Assembly: GCF_002213425.1 (NCBI RefSeq)
Contig: NZ_NJGV01000019.1
Coordinates: 62,001 to 126,000, forward strand
DNA length: 64,000 bases
Direction: 5' to 3'
Origin: Herbaspirillum aquaticum
GTDB lineage: Bacteria > Pseudomonadota > Gammaproteobacteria > Burkholderiales > Burkholderiaceae_D
Shown here: in pieces, positions 1 to 7,907 of the stretch
How the letters are laid out: the number at the start of each line of letters is the position of its first letter
How positions within the stretch are numbered: position 1 is the stretch's first letter
Program-made: the position numbers and the translations under genes
Notes under the pieces: model-generated
Databases searched by the model: none
Told to the model about the DNA's origin: nothing
The model's input: the letters and a program-made list of their open reading frames with translations, nothing else

Positions 1-1144
1 CGTGATCGGGCAGCAGCGTCTGGGTCATGTTGTTGACGTACTTGCCGTCGGCGCCCTTGGTCACCACCCGCGCGTACTGGTTCTGGATCGGGAAATGATT
101 GGCCGCGAACTTGAAGCCACCGCGCACCGACTTGAAGTTGGCCGCCTTGATCGCCGCAATGAGCGCCTCGCGATTCTCGACCTTGCCGCCGATGGCCTTG
201 ACGGCGCTGTCGATCAGCATGGCGGCGTCATACGCCTGGGAGGCGAACATCGACGGCTGATGGCCGTATTCCTTGACGTAGGCCGCCACGAAGGCGCGGT
301 TCTGTTCGTTGGGCAGGTCGGCCGACCACTGGCCGGTGTTGGCCACGCCCGCGATCAGGTCGCCGTTGGAGAGCATCTGCTGGTCCGCATCATAGGCGGG
401 CATCACGCGCACGATCTTGGGGTCCATGCCGGCGGCCGCATATTGCTTGACGAAGTTCACGCCCATGCCGCCCGGCAGGAAGAAATACAGGGCATCGATA
501 TTGGCAGCGCGCAACTGCGCGATTTCAGTGGCGAAATCGAGCTGGCCCAGCTTGGGGAAAAGTTCGAGTGCCGGGTCCTTCTTCAGGAAGCGCTTGAAGC
601 CGGCCGAGGCATCCTTGCCCGCCGGATAGTTGGGGGCGATGATGGCCACGCGCTGGTAGCCCTTGTCGGCCATCAGCTTGCCCGCTGCCTCGTGGGTCGC
701 ATCGTTCTGATAGCTGGCGCTGAAGAAATAGGGATTACAGCCCGCACCGGCCAGTTGCGCCGGACCGGCATTGGCGCTGACCACCACGGTCTTGCTGGCG
801 AAGGCGGCGGGTGCCACGGCCAGCAGGATGTTGGAATAGACGAAGCCGCTCAGGATATCGACCTTCTCGCGCTTGATGAGGCGGTCTGCGCCCTGCTTGG
901 CGGCGTCGGGGCTGAACTGGTCATCGACCACGATGACTTCGGCGGGCACGCCGCCGAGCTTGTTGCCCAGCATCTTCATGGCCAGCATGAAGCCTTCGCG
1001 TTCATCCACGCCGGGCGCGCTGGCCGGGCCGCTCAGGGTGGTCAGGAAGCCCACCTTCACCACGTCGGCTGCCTGCGCGGACAGGCTTGCACCCGCCGCC
1101 ATCGCCATCATTACCGCACCTGCCACTTTAGTGAGTCGATTCAT
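1..1144 (-). CDS. ABC transporter periplasmic substrate-binding protein, branched-chain amino acid/aromatic acid type (3' end cut by window)
   Basis: Reading leftward from the ATG at 1144, the frame stays open to the window edge (381 codons), so the C-terminus is missing. The start MNRLTKVAGAVMMAMAAGAS followed by LSAQAADVVKVGF is a typical Sec signal peptide and mature N-terminus. The next stretch (LSGPASAPG, then VPAEVIVVDDQFSPD) is the pattern of type I periplasmic binding proteins of the LivK/HmgA group (Peripla_BP_6). Such proteins feed high-affinity ABC importers for branched-chain amino acids, and in betaproteobacteria often for benzoate-like acids. It follows the anthranilate dioxygenase genes on the same strand after 102 bp, so uptake of an aromatic acid is a reasonable inference, but the ligand cannot be read from the sequence. 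Confidence 0.85.
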   Translation of the reverse strand, partial: MNRLTKVAGAVMMAMAAGASLSAQAADVVKVGFLTTLSGPASAPGVDEREGFMLAMKMLGNKLGGVPAEVIVVDDQFSPDAAKQGADRLIKREKVDILSGFVYSNILLAVAPAAFASKTVVVSANAGPAQLAGAGCNPYFFSASYQNDATHEAAGKLMADKGYQRVAIIAPNYPAGKDASAGFKRFLKKDPALELFPKLGQLDFATEIAQLRAANIDALYFFLPGGMGVNFVKQYAAAGMDPKIVRVMPAYDADQQMLSNGDLIAGVANTGQWSADLPNEQNRAFVAAYVKEYGHQPSMFASQAYDAAMLIDSAVKAIGGKVENREALIAAIKAANFKSVRGGFKFAANHFPIQNQYARVVTKGADGKYVNNMTQTLLPDH

Positions 1145-1203
1145 GCCTGGATTCCCCTCTAGATTCTTTGGTTTGAATTCGGTGTGAAGCTGAAAACGCA
1201 GCG

Positions 1204-1230
1204 GCGCGTGAAACCGGGATTTCACTGCGC
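1204..1230 (-). other. Intercistronic stem-loop between reductase and binding-protein genes
   Basis: GTGAAA (1208-1213) pairs with TTTCAC (1220-1225) across a 6-nt loop. The stem continues through a GC-rich outer part, 1204-1207 with 1227-1230, with one bulged base. It lies in the 102-bp gap between the stop of the Rieske-reductase gene and the start of the binding-protein gene. Downstream on the minus strand there are only a few Ts, so it may be a weak terminator or an RNA-stability element. Function is inferred. Confidence 0.45.
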
Positions 1231-1246
1231 GCCCCGGCTGGAATAA

Positions 1247-2320
1247 CTATTTCCGCAGGTCTGCTTTCGAGACGAAGGCATCCGCAAAGAAAGCCGTCCC
1301 GGGCAGGCCGCAGCTGGCCGTGAAATCGCGCCGCGCTGACTCTACCACGACCGGCGCGCCACAGGCATAGACCTGATATGACTGCATCGCCGGCACATCC
1401 TGCATCACGGCCTGGTGGACCAAGCCGGTGCGTCCGTTCCAGCCGCTGGCGGCATCGGCCTCCGAGAGTACCGGCACGTAGTCAAACCACGGCAGGCTCG
1501 CCGCCCAGTCGCGACACAGTGCATCCAGATACAGGTCGGCGGCACGGCGGCCACCCCAGTAAAGACGCATCGCACGCGTGCTGCCGGTAGCGATGGCCTC
1601 TTCCACCAGTGCCTTGACCGGAGCAAATCCTGTGCCACTGGCCAAGAGGATCACCGGCTGCCTGCCCTCGCGCATGAAGAAGCTGCCGGCAGGTCCTTCG
1701 AGCGAGAACGGCTGCCCCGGCTGCATGCCGTTGAAGAGGCGGTCCGTGAACAGTCCGCCGGGCAAGTGGCGTACGTGCAGCTCCAGCAGGTCGCTGCCGT
1801 CCCTGGCATAGGTCGCCATGGAATAGCTGCGGCGCTGGCCGTCTTCCAGCAGCAGGTCGATGTATTGGCCGGCGCGATAGGACAAGGGCGCCGCACAGCG
1901 CAGGCGCAGGATCGCCACATCCGGGGCAGCGCGCGTGATGCCTTCCAGCGTGGCCTGCACTTGCTGCAATGCCGGTGCGGCACTCGCTACAGGGGCGTCA
2001 TCACCCTCGGCACCCACGCCGATCTCGACCCGGCCTGCCACCACGCGCACCGGGAAACTGCGCACCGCCTCGGTCACCGGTGCACAGCGCGGTGCACCGC
2101 TGCGAATGTCAAACAAGCCCTGGTGCAGCGGGCACTCGACGCAACCATCCTCCACATAGCCATCGGAGAGCTTGGCATTGCCATGGGTGCACAAGTCCTT
2201 GAGCGCGAAGATTTCCTCGCCCAGGCGGAACACCGCCACCGCCTGGCTGCCCGCGCGGGCTGCGGCCACTTCGCCCTCGGCGAAATCATCGGCATGGCCG
2301 ACATCGAACCACTCGCTCAT
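1247..2320 (-). CDS. Fused Rieske ferredoxin-NAD(P)H:ferredoxin reductase, electron-transfer component of aromatic-ring dioxygenase
   Basis: The protein has 357 aa from the ATG at 2320 (MSEWFDVGHAD). Residues about 1-105 are a Rieske [2Fe-2S] ferredoxin domain with CTHGNAKL and CPLHQGLFD, the Cys-X-His and Cys-X2-His ligands. Residues about 125-357 are a ferredoxin-NADP reductase module: FAD-binding RRSYSMA, nucleotide-binding LLASGTGFAPVKALVEE and a C-terminal ACGAP motif. There is no plant-type [2Fe-2S] domain, so the N-terminal Rieske domain probably carries electrons from FAD to the oxygenase. The gene begins 7 bp after the small-subunit gene and belongs to that operon. Characterised AndA systems use a separate ferredoxin and reductase; here one polypeptide seems to do both jobs. 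The upstream reading frame extension to 2503 lies inside the small-subunit gene and was rejected as start. Confidence 0.88.
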   Translation of the reverse strand: MSEWFDVGHADDFAEGEVAAARAGSQAVAVFRLGEEIFALKDLCTHGNAKLSDGYVEDGCVECPLHQGLFDIRSGAPRCAPVTEAVRSFPVRVVAGRVEIGVGAEGDDAPVASAAPALQQVQATLEGITRAAPDVAILRLRCAAPLSYRAGQYIDLLLEDGQRRSYSMATYARDGSDLLELHVRHLPGGLFTDRLFNGMQPGQPFSLEGPAGSFFMREGRQPVILLASGTGFAPVKALVEEAIATGSTRAMRLYWGGRRAADLYLDALCRDWAASLPWFDYVPVLSEADAASGWNGRTGLVHQAVMQDVPAMQSYQVYACGAPVVVESARRDFTASCGLPGTAFFADAFVSKADLRK

Positions 2321-2327
2321 GGCCGCC

Positions 2328-2828
2328 TCAGATCGGGGTAGCCAGGAGGGTCGCCACGCGCAGCGTGTCGTAGACCACGCGGCGGCGGGCATAGCGCCAG
2401 CCTGCCTCGGTCTTGACCACGCGGTCCTCATAACGGCCGGCCTGGTAGACGAAGGACTCGCCGTTCTGCAAGGTCTGCACCACGACGTAGCTCGATTGCG
2501 CATCCACCGATCCGTCGGCGTTCTGCGTGAACACCAGCCCCGAGGTCATGTGGCGATAGGTGTGCGCCTCGTAGATGTTGGCGTGGCGCAGCGAGAGCAC
2601 GCGATCCTGCAGCATCTTCTTGCTGTCGCAATAGATGATGCCGATGGGCAGGCCGGCATCGGCGTTCTCGCGCGGCACGATTTCATACAGGCAATCGTCG
2701 GTGAAGAAATCCGGCCACTGTTCCAGGCGGTCATTGTCGAGCGCATGCACATAGCGCTCCTGCAGTTGGTGCAGCTCGAACCACAAGCTCATCTGTTCCA
2801 TGTTTTGCATCTGCTTTGCCTCGCTCAT
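2328..2828 (-). CDS. andAd: Anthranilate 1,2-dioxygenase-type small (beta) subunit
   Basis: A 166-aa ring-hydroxylating dioxygenase beta subunit of the SnoaL/NTF2-like fold. Visible family features are the N-terminal helix with LQERYVHALDNDRLEQWPDF, the TDDCLYEIVPREN strand, and the late RYARRRVVYDTLRV strand. The ATG at 2828 overlaps the stop of the large-subunit gene by 4 bp (ATGA), which indicates translational coupling and stoichiometric production. It plays a structural role in an alpha3beta3-type oxygenase in the cytoplasm. The name rests on the neighbouring alpha subunit and the cat genes; a salicylate 5-hydroxylase small subunit (NagH-like) is the main alternative. Confidence 0.85.
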   Translation of the reverse strand: MSEAKQMQNMEQMSLWFELHQLQERYVHALDNDRLEQWPDFFTDDCLYEIVPRENADAGLPIGIIYCDSKKMLQDRVLSLRHANIYEAHTYRHMTSGLVFTQNADGSVDAQSSYVVVQTLQNGESFVYQAGRYEDRVVKTEAGWRYARRRVVYDTLRVATLLATPI

Positions 2829-4105
2829 GCCTTCTCGATGGACGGGAAGCCCATCAGTTTCTGGTAGCCCATCCAGAACTTGCGGATCAGGCTTTCGGTA
2901 ATCAATGTGTCTTCCTGGTCGGGGTTGTCGCGCGCCATGTCGATCACCGAGCAATGGTCAGGATCGCGGGCGGTACCACGCTGTACCAGTTCGGTCGCCT
3001 CGGTGTCTTCCATCGAGATGTAGCCGGCCGGCCCCACCAGGTTGGCCTGCTTGATGCGCAGGGCGCGCAGCTCGGGGGTGTCGTCCTCGTAGCCGAAGAA
3101 GTGGAAGACCAGCTCGAAGTTGCTCGGGCCCTTGGGCAGCAACTGGCGCGCCACCAGGGTGTTATGGATCTGCTGCACCACCAGCTGCGGGAAGATGGGC
3201 TGGATGTGGTTGGTGGTCAGTTCCTCGAATTCCTTGATCTGGCCCAGCACCGACGGATCCTGCAGCGAGAAGCCCTCGTCGAAGGAGCGGATCTCCTGCT
3301 GCTTGTAGGCGTCCGCCGTCTCCACTTCATTCTTGGTGGCGGTGATGATGCTGTGCAGGCCGTGATGCTTGTCGGCCAGCGAGCGCGCCTTCATGCCCAC
3401 GCGGAAGATGTTGAAGGTGGTGTGGAACAGGTGCAGCAGGCTGGCGTGATACGGATCCTTGACGTTTTCCAGGTAGAGCTTCCAGTTCGACTTGGAATAC
3501 TGGCGCGTGCAACCGAGGTAGACGATGGGCTTGTGGAAGATGCGGTCGATCCACGGACGCATCTCGGCGCCGATGTAGTCCGGCAACGATTCCACGGTTT
3601 CGCTGAAGGTGGCGAAGACCAGGCCCTTGTAGCTGTCCACGCGCAACTGGCGCAGGCCATGGCACTTGGGATCGAAGTCCTTGGCCATGCCGGTGGCGCC
3701 CTTCTGGCCACGGCGGAAGGGGACGCCCAGCAGGTTGCCGCGCGAATCGAAACTCCACTGGTGATAAGCACAGCTGTGCGAACTGGCATTGCCGCGCGGG
3801 GTACGGCAGACGATGGCGCCACGGTGCGAGCACTTGTTGACCCAGGCGGCCAGGGTGCCATCTTCGGTGCGGGTGACTACCACCGGGGTATCGCCGACGA
3901 AGGTGCTTTTGTAATCGCCGTTGTTGGGGATCTCGGCTTCCAGTGCCAGGAAGCTCCAGGTCTCGCCACGGTAGATGCGTTCCTGCTCCAGGTCATAGAC
4001 TTCCTTGGAGCTGAATACCTTGTAGGGCGTGCGCGCACCATCGGTGCGGGGGAATTGCACCAGCGGTGCATAGCCTTGCTGTTCGAGTTGGGTGGATGTG
4101 CTCAT
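2825..4105 (-). CDS. andAc: Anthranilate 1,2-dioxygenase-type large (alpha) subunit, Rieske non-heme iron oxygenase
   Basis: A 426-aa oxygenase alpha subunit. The Rieske cluster ligands are visible as CSHRGAIVC and CAYHQWSFD. The mononuclear iron site is visible as DPYHASLLH (Asp, then His-X4-His). Length and motif spacing match the AndAc/NagG group of ring hydroxylases. Since catechol genes catB and catA lie immediately upstream in divergent orientation, conversion of anthranilate to catechol (with loss of ammonia and CO2) is the best reading; salicylate 5-hydroxylation would yield gentisate, for which no genes are present. The ATG at 4105 has a GAGGA Shine-Dalgarno 7 nt upstream. It is the first gene of the leftward operon: large subunit, small subunit, Rieske-reductase, then perhaps the binding protein. 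Confidence 0.88.
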   Translation of the reverse strand: MSTSTQLEQQGYAPLVQFPRTDGARTPYKVFSSKEVYDLEQERIYRGETWSFLALEAEIPNNGDYKSTFVGDTPVVVTRTEDGTLAAWVNKCSHRGAIVCRTPRGNASSHSCAYHQWSFDSRGNLLGVPFRRGQKGATGMAKDFDPKCHGLRQLRVDSYKGLVFATFSETVESLPDYIGAEMRPWIDRIFHKPIVYLGCTRQYSKSNWKLYLENVKDPYHASLLHLFHTTFNIFRVGMKARSLADKHHGLHSIITATKNEVETADAYKQQEIRSFDEGFSLQDPSVLGQIKEFEELTTNHIQPIFPQLVVQQIHNTLVARQLLPKGPSNFELVFHFFGYEDDTPELRALRIKQANLVGPAGYISMEDTEATELVQRGTARDPDHCSVIDMARDNPDQEDTLITESLIRKFWMGYQKLMGFPSIEKA

Positions 4106-4238
4106 GCGAAGTCCTCATCGTTGGATGCCAGGCGGGACCTGGACGATGAGCCATCTTAGGCAGGCTGCACAAGGACGAATATCCGCCATTTGCATAGTTG
4201 AAGGGCAGTATTGTCCGTTTTTTGCAGTCCGCGACGTT

Positions 4239-4253
4239 ATACCCAAAAGGTAT
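4239..4253. promoter_or_regulatory. LysR-type operator (CatM/BenM/CatR box) in the and/cat divergent promoter
   Basis: ATACCCAAAAGGTAT is a perfect ATACC-N5-GGTAT dyad and matches the ATAC-N7-GTAT recognition box known for CatM/BenM-type regulators. It lies about 105 bp upstream of the chosen catB start, inside the 255-bp divergent gap between the dioxygenase operon and catB. The LysR regulator encoded at 6579-7481 is the obvious candidate to bind here when cis,cis-muconate accumulates. Confidence 0.75.
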
Positions 4254-4360
4254 GCAGCATGCCTGAATCGGTCTTGGACACCCGGGCAGCTTTGTTTCTA
4301 TCATCCCTCCCAAGTCAGACATCGTCAGCTTTCGTCTTCTTCTTTTCTACGGACTGCATC

Positions 4361-5521
4361 TTGAATTCCACCCTGCCCGCCACCTCCATCGAAACCGTCG
4401 AGGTCCTGCTGCTGGACGTTCCCACCATCCGCCCGCACCGCCTGTCCATGACCACCATGCACCGCCAGACCCTGGTGCTGGTGCGCATCACCGGCAATGA
4501 CGGCGTGACCGGCTGGGGCGAGGCCACCACCATCGGCGGCCTGGCCTATGGCGAAGAAAGCCCGGAAAGCATCAAGGTCAACATCGACACCTACATCACA
4601 CCGCTGCTGCTGGGTGCCGATGCCAACCAGGTCGCCGCGCGCATGCACCACATTGCCGAGCACGTACAAGGCAACCGCTTCGCCAAATGCGCCATCGAGA
4701 CGGCGCTATCGGATGCCCTGGCGCGCCGCCTGGGCGTGCCGCTGTCCACGCTCTTCGGTGGCCGCGTGCGCGAGAGCCTGCCCATCGCCTGGACCCTGGC
4801 CAGCGGCGACACCGCGCGCGACATCGAGGAGGCCGAGAAGATGCTGGCCCAGCGCCGCCACAACATCTTCAAGCTCAAGATCGGCGCGCGCACCGTGCAG
4901 CAGGATTGCGCCCACGTGGCCGCCATCAAGCGCGCACTCGGTGATCGCGGCAGCGTGCGGGTCGATGTGAACCAGGCCTGGACCGAGACCGAGGCCATGC
5001 TGGGCATGCAGCTGCTGGCCGATGCCGGCGTGGACCTGGTGGAGCAGCCCATCGCCGCCACCAATCACGACGGCCTGTATCGCCTGCGCCAGAAGAACCG
5101 TATCGCCATCATGGCCGATGAAAGCCTGCATGGCCCGCAGGATGCCTATCAACTGGCCCGCGTAGGCGCAGCCGATGTGTTCGCCGTGAAGATCAACCAG
5201 TCCGGTGGACTGGCCGGTGCGCAGCAGGTGGCCGCCATCGCCGCTGCCGCCCAGGTCGAGCTGTATGGCGGCACCATGCTGGAAGGCGCCATCGGCACCA
5301 TGGCCTCGGCCCAGTTGTTTGCCACCTTCGGCACGCTGGCCTGGGGTACCGAACTGTTCGGCCCGCTGCTGCTGACCGAAGAAATCCTGGCCACGCCGCT
5401 GCGTTACCGCGACTTCGCCCTGGAACTGCCGAGCGGTCCCGGCCTGGGCATCAGCCTGGATGAAGATCGCGTCAACGCGCTGCGGCGTGACCGCAAGACC
5501 CCGCTGGTCTCCGTCGCCTGA
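4361..5521 (+). CDS. catB: Muconate cycloisomerase (cis,cis-muconate lactonizing enzyme)
   Basis: This enzyme converts cis,cis-muconate to muconolactone in the catechol ortho-cleavage pathway. Enolase-superfamily residues are all visible: the KLKIG KxK pair, VDVNQAW (metal Asp), EQPI (Glu), ADES (Asp), AVKINQSGG (Lys) and TMLEGAIG (Glu). There is no ATG in frame at the expected N-terminus. A TTG at 4361 gives a normal 386-aa protein that begins MNSTLPATSIETVEVLL; the ATG codons at 4211 and 4259 would add 34-50 residues and overlap the LysR operator at 4239-4253, so I rejected them. catA follows after 64 bp on the same strand. Confidence 0.9.
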   Translation: MNSTLPATSIETVEVLLLDVPTIRPHRLSMTTMHRQTLVLVRITGNDGVTGWGEATTIGGLAYGEESPESIKVNIDTYITPLLLGADANQVAARMHHIAEHVQGNRFAKCAIETALSDALARRLGVPLSTLFGGRVRESLPIAWTLASGDTARDIEEAEKMLAQRRHNIFKLKIGARTVQQDCAHVAAIKRALGDRGSVRVDVNQAWTETEAMLGMQLLADAGVDLVEQPIAATNHDGLYRLRQKNRIAIMADESLHGPQDAYQLARVGAADVFAVKINQSGGLAGAQQVAAIAAAAQVELYGGTMLEGAIGTMASAQLFATFGTLAWGTELFGPLLLTEEILATPLRYRDFALELPSGPGLGISLDEDRVNALRRDRKTPLVSVA

Positions 5522-5585
5522 TCCATCGGCCCGGACCGACTGCACCCACCCCCACACATATCCAACCAGAGACAGGAGAGACAAC

Positions 5586-6497
5586 GTGGACAAGAAAGCC
5601 ATCGACGCCGTACTGCAAAAAATCGAAAGCACCGAACTCGCGGAGGGCAACCAGCGTGTCAAGACCATCGTCAACCGCCTCGTGCGCGACATGTTTTATA
5701 CGATTGAAGACCTGGATGTGCAGCCGGAAGAATTTTGGGCTGCCGTAGATTATCTGACCTCGGCCGGCAAGTCGGGCGAGTTCGGCCTGATCGCCGCCGG
5801 CCTGGGCTTCGAGCACTTCCTCGACCTGCGCATGGATGAAGCCGAAGCCCGCCGCGGCGTGCAGGGCGGCACCCCGCGCACCATCGAAGGACCGCTGTAC
5901 GTGTCGGGCGCGCCCGAGCAGAAGGGCTTTGCGCGCATGGACAAGGATCCCCAGCCGGGCGATACCCTCTTCATGCAAGGCCAGGTCTTCGATGAACACG
6001 GCAAGCCGCTGGCCAATGCGCTGGTGGAAGTCTGGCACGCCAACCACCTGGGCCGTTATTCCTTCTTCGATCCGGAGCAGAGCCCGTTCAACCTGCGCTG
6101 CTCCATCCGCACCGATGACCAAGGCCGCTATCGCTTCCGCAGCCGCGTACCGGTCGGCTACAGCGTGCCGCCGGGTGGCGCCACCGACCGCCTGCTCAAC
6201 AAGCTGGGCCGTCACGGCAGCCGTCCTGCGCACATCCACTTCTTCGTCACGGTACCGGGCTATCGCAAGCTGACCACGCAGATCAACATCGCCGGCGATC
6301 CATACCTGTGGGATGACTTCGCCTTCGCCACCCGCGAAGGCCTGGTGCCGGAACTGAAGCACGTCACCGATCCGGCCGAGATCCGCAAGCATGAAGTCGA
6401 TGCGCCCTTCTATGCCATCGAGTTCAACTTCAACCTGCTGCCGGAACAGAACGACCTGCCCAAGGCCGACATCAATCGTCCGCGCCTGGCCGCCTGA
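5586..6497 (+). CDS. catA: Catechol 1,2-dioxygenase
   Basis: An intradiol ring-cleaving dioxygenase of 303 aa that turns catechol into cis,cis-muconate. The non-heme Fe(III) ligands are recognisable: Tyr in LGRYSFFD, Tyr in VGYSVPPGG, and two His in RPAHIHFF. The N-terminal helical dimerisation region (about residues 1-105) is present. The start is GTG at 5586, preceded by AGGAGA at a good distance; no ATG fits. It forms an operon with catB, 64 bp apart, and its product is the substrate of CatB and presumed inducer of the LysR regulator. Confidence 0.93.
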   Translation: MDKKAIDAVLQKIESTELAEGNQRVKTIVNRLVRDMFYTIEDLDVQPEEFWAAVDYLTSAGKSGEFGLIAAGLGFEHFLDLRMDEAEARRGVQGGTPRTIEGPLYVSGAPEQKGFARMDKDPQPGDTLFMQGQVFDEHGKPLANALVEVWHANHLGRYSFFDPEQSPFNLRCSIRTDDQGRYRFRSRVPVGYSVPPGGATDRLLNKLGRHGSRPAHIHFFVTVPGYRKLTTQINIAGDPYLWDDFAFATREGLVPELKHVTDPAEIRKHEVDAPFYAIEFNFNLLPEQNDLPKADINRPRLAA

Positions 6498-6519
6498 TCC
6501 TGCGCTGACCTGAACGACG

Positions 6520-6545
6520 ACGGGCCATGCGATTGCATGGCCCGT
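6520..6545. terminator. Stem-loop between convergent catA and catR
   Basis: ACGGGCCATGC (6520-6530) and GCATGGCCCGT (6535-6545) form a perfect 11-bp stem with a GATT loop, lying 22 bp after the catA stop and 33 bp before the catR stop. A T-run is missing on both sides, so it may act as a bidirectional but imperfect terminator. Confidence 0.6.
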
Positions 6546-6578
6546 GTGCATTGGATCTCGTCCATTGAACACCTGCGA

Positions 6579-7481
6579 TCAGGCGTACTCCTCGGCATGC
6601 ATGCGTGCAATCGAGGCCGCTGTCGCCCGCAATGTTTGCAGCAGCAGCGAACGGTCATTGGCGCGGAAATTCATGATCACCGGCGAATGCACGCCCTTGT
6701 TCGACAGCGGCCGGTACACCACATCCGAACGGTGCAGCCCCTGCACCGAACGCGGTACCAGGGTCACGCCCACGCCGGCGGCGACCAGGCCGATGGCAGT
6801 CTGCATCTCGTTGGCTTCCTTGACGATGGCCGGCCGCAGGGCGCGGCTGGAAAAAATGTCCAGCACCTGGTCCGCATAGCTGGGACGCGGCTTGGCGGGA
6901 TAGAGAATGAAGCGCTCCTCGGCCAGCTGCGCCAGCGTCACCTTGCTGCGCGCCAGCAGCGCATGGCCCAGCGGGAACACCGCCACCAGCGGCTCTTCCA
7001 CGATGGTCTCGCAGAGGATGTCGGGGTCGCTGATGGGCAGGCGTCCGAAGCCGACATCGATGCGTCCCGACTTGAGCGCCTCGATCTGTTCCATGGTCAC
7101 GATTTCGGAAAATCCGATTTCGATTTCCGGCATGTCGGTGCGAAAACGCTTGATCATCTCGGGCAGCAAACCATACAGCGCCGAGGGGACGAAACCGATA
7201 TTGAACCAGTGCTGCTGTCCACGGGCGATGACGCGCGTGCCTTCCTCGATCTGTTCCAGCCGGGACAATACCTGCAAGGTCTGTTCATAGAAAAACTTGC
7301 CTGCCATGGTGAGCGCAATCGGACGCGAGGCGCGGTCGATCAGCTCGGCCCCGAGCATGTCCTCGAGCTGGCGGATCTGCCGGCTCAGGGGCGGCTGGGC
7401 GATGTGCAGCAGTTCGGCGGCACGGCTGAAACTGAGCGTGCTGGCGACGGCATTGAAATACTTGAGATGACGCAGTTCCAC
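6579..7481 (-). CDS. catR: LysR-type regulator of the catechol branch (CatM/BenM/CatR-like)
   Basis: 300 aa from a GTG start at 7481. The N-terminus MELRHLKYF, the HTH around RAAELLHIAQPPLSRQIRQL and the SRPIALTMAGKFFYE segment are typical of the BenM/CatM/CatR subgroup; residues about 90-300 form the inducer-binding domain. The GTG is preceded by a strong GGAGGTATA site, which is why the upstream ATG at 7529 was not used. It sits convergent to catA, with a matching operator upstream of catB. Activation by cis,cis-muconate is known for this family and inferred here. A second imperfect dyad, ATACC-N5-GGCAT at 7483-7497, overlaps its own ribosome binding site and could serve autoregulation. Confidence 0.85.
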   Translation of the reverse strand: MELRHLKYFNAVASTLSFSRAAELLHIAQPPLSRQIRQLEDMLGAELIDRASRPIALTMAGKFFYEQTLQVLSRLEQIEEGTRVIARGQQHWFNIGFVPSALYGLLPEMIKRFRTDMPEIEIGFSEIVTMEQIEALKSGRIDVGFGRLPISDPDILCETIVEEPLVAVFPLGHALLARSKVTLAQLAEERFILYPAKPRPSYADQVLDIFSSRALRPAIVKEANEMQTAIGLVAAGVGVTLVPRSVQGLHRSDVVYRPLSNKGVHSPVIMNFRANDRSLLLQTLRATAASIARMHAEEYA

Positions 7482-7907
7482 TATACCTCCGAGGCATACC
7501 ATGATGCTGATTTGATATTGTACGTTCATCCGCCGACCGCATAGAATCGACCCTCAGCCGGCCGCAGAGCCGTGCCCCGGAGCAACGAGGCCCGCGTCCA
7601 CGGCAGCAGGGCCCGTCCAGAAGACCGTAGAGGAGACCGACATGTACCCACCCGCCCGCGCAGGCCTGCCCTGTCCCGCCCACCTTCGACGATGCCCGCT
7701 GGCGGGCATGAAACTTGCAACTTCGCATTAGCAAACGCCGCATGCACTGGCTGAGGGAAAGCAGCCAGCGCACAGCCCGTTCGCATCGTCCATGAAGGTG
7801 CAAGGCAGACCGGCAGCGCCGCCGTCTGCATGCAGCAGCACCCCTACCCGGTCTCACCGTCCTTCCGCCACCGGCCCCGTGCGGAGGGACAGCGTTAAGA
7901 GGTTAAC
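7482..7907. other. Divergent intergenic region catR / araC-type gene
   Basis: 426 bp without a confirmed gene. It must hold the promoters of catR (leftward) and the AraC-family gene (rightward). It contains an 18-bp palindrome, ATGCCCGC-TG-GCGGGCAT, at 7692-7709; a CTGGCTG-N8-CAGCCAG dyad at 7747-7768; and a 29-codon ORF at 7642-7731 listed separately. The palindromes are candidate operators. Confidence 0.5.
7642..7731 (+). CDS. Possible 29-aa leader peptide or gene remnant
   Basis: ATG at 7642 is preceded by GAGGAGACCGAC, a ribosome binding site as good as that of the real genes here, yet the frame closes after 29 codons (MYPPARAGLPCPAHLRRCPL then AGMKLATSH). The peptide is Pro/Arg/Cys-rich and I do not recognise it. 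The 18-bp palindrome at 7692-7709 lies inside it. It could be a leader peptide ahead of the AraC-type gene (177 bp further on), the stump of a deleted gene, or chance. Confidence 0.25.
   Translation: MYPPARAGLPCPAHLRRCPLAGMKLATSH

Noticed and set aside
2..1162. A plus-strand frame of 386 codons at the left edge
   Set aside because: The minus strand gives a convincing periplasmic binding protein with signal peptide over the same span.
4211..4360. Longer N-terminus for catB from ATG 4211 or 4259
   Set aside because: It would overlap or follow the LysR box closely, and the added residues do not fit the family; TTG at 4361 gives the normal length.
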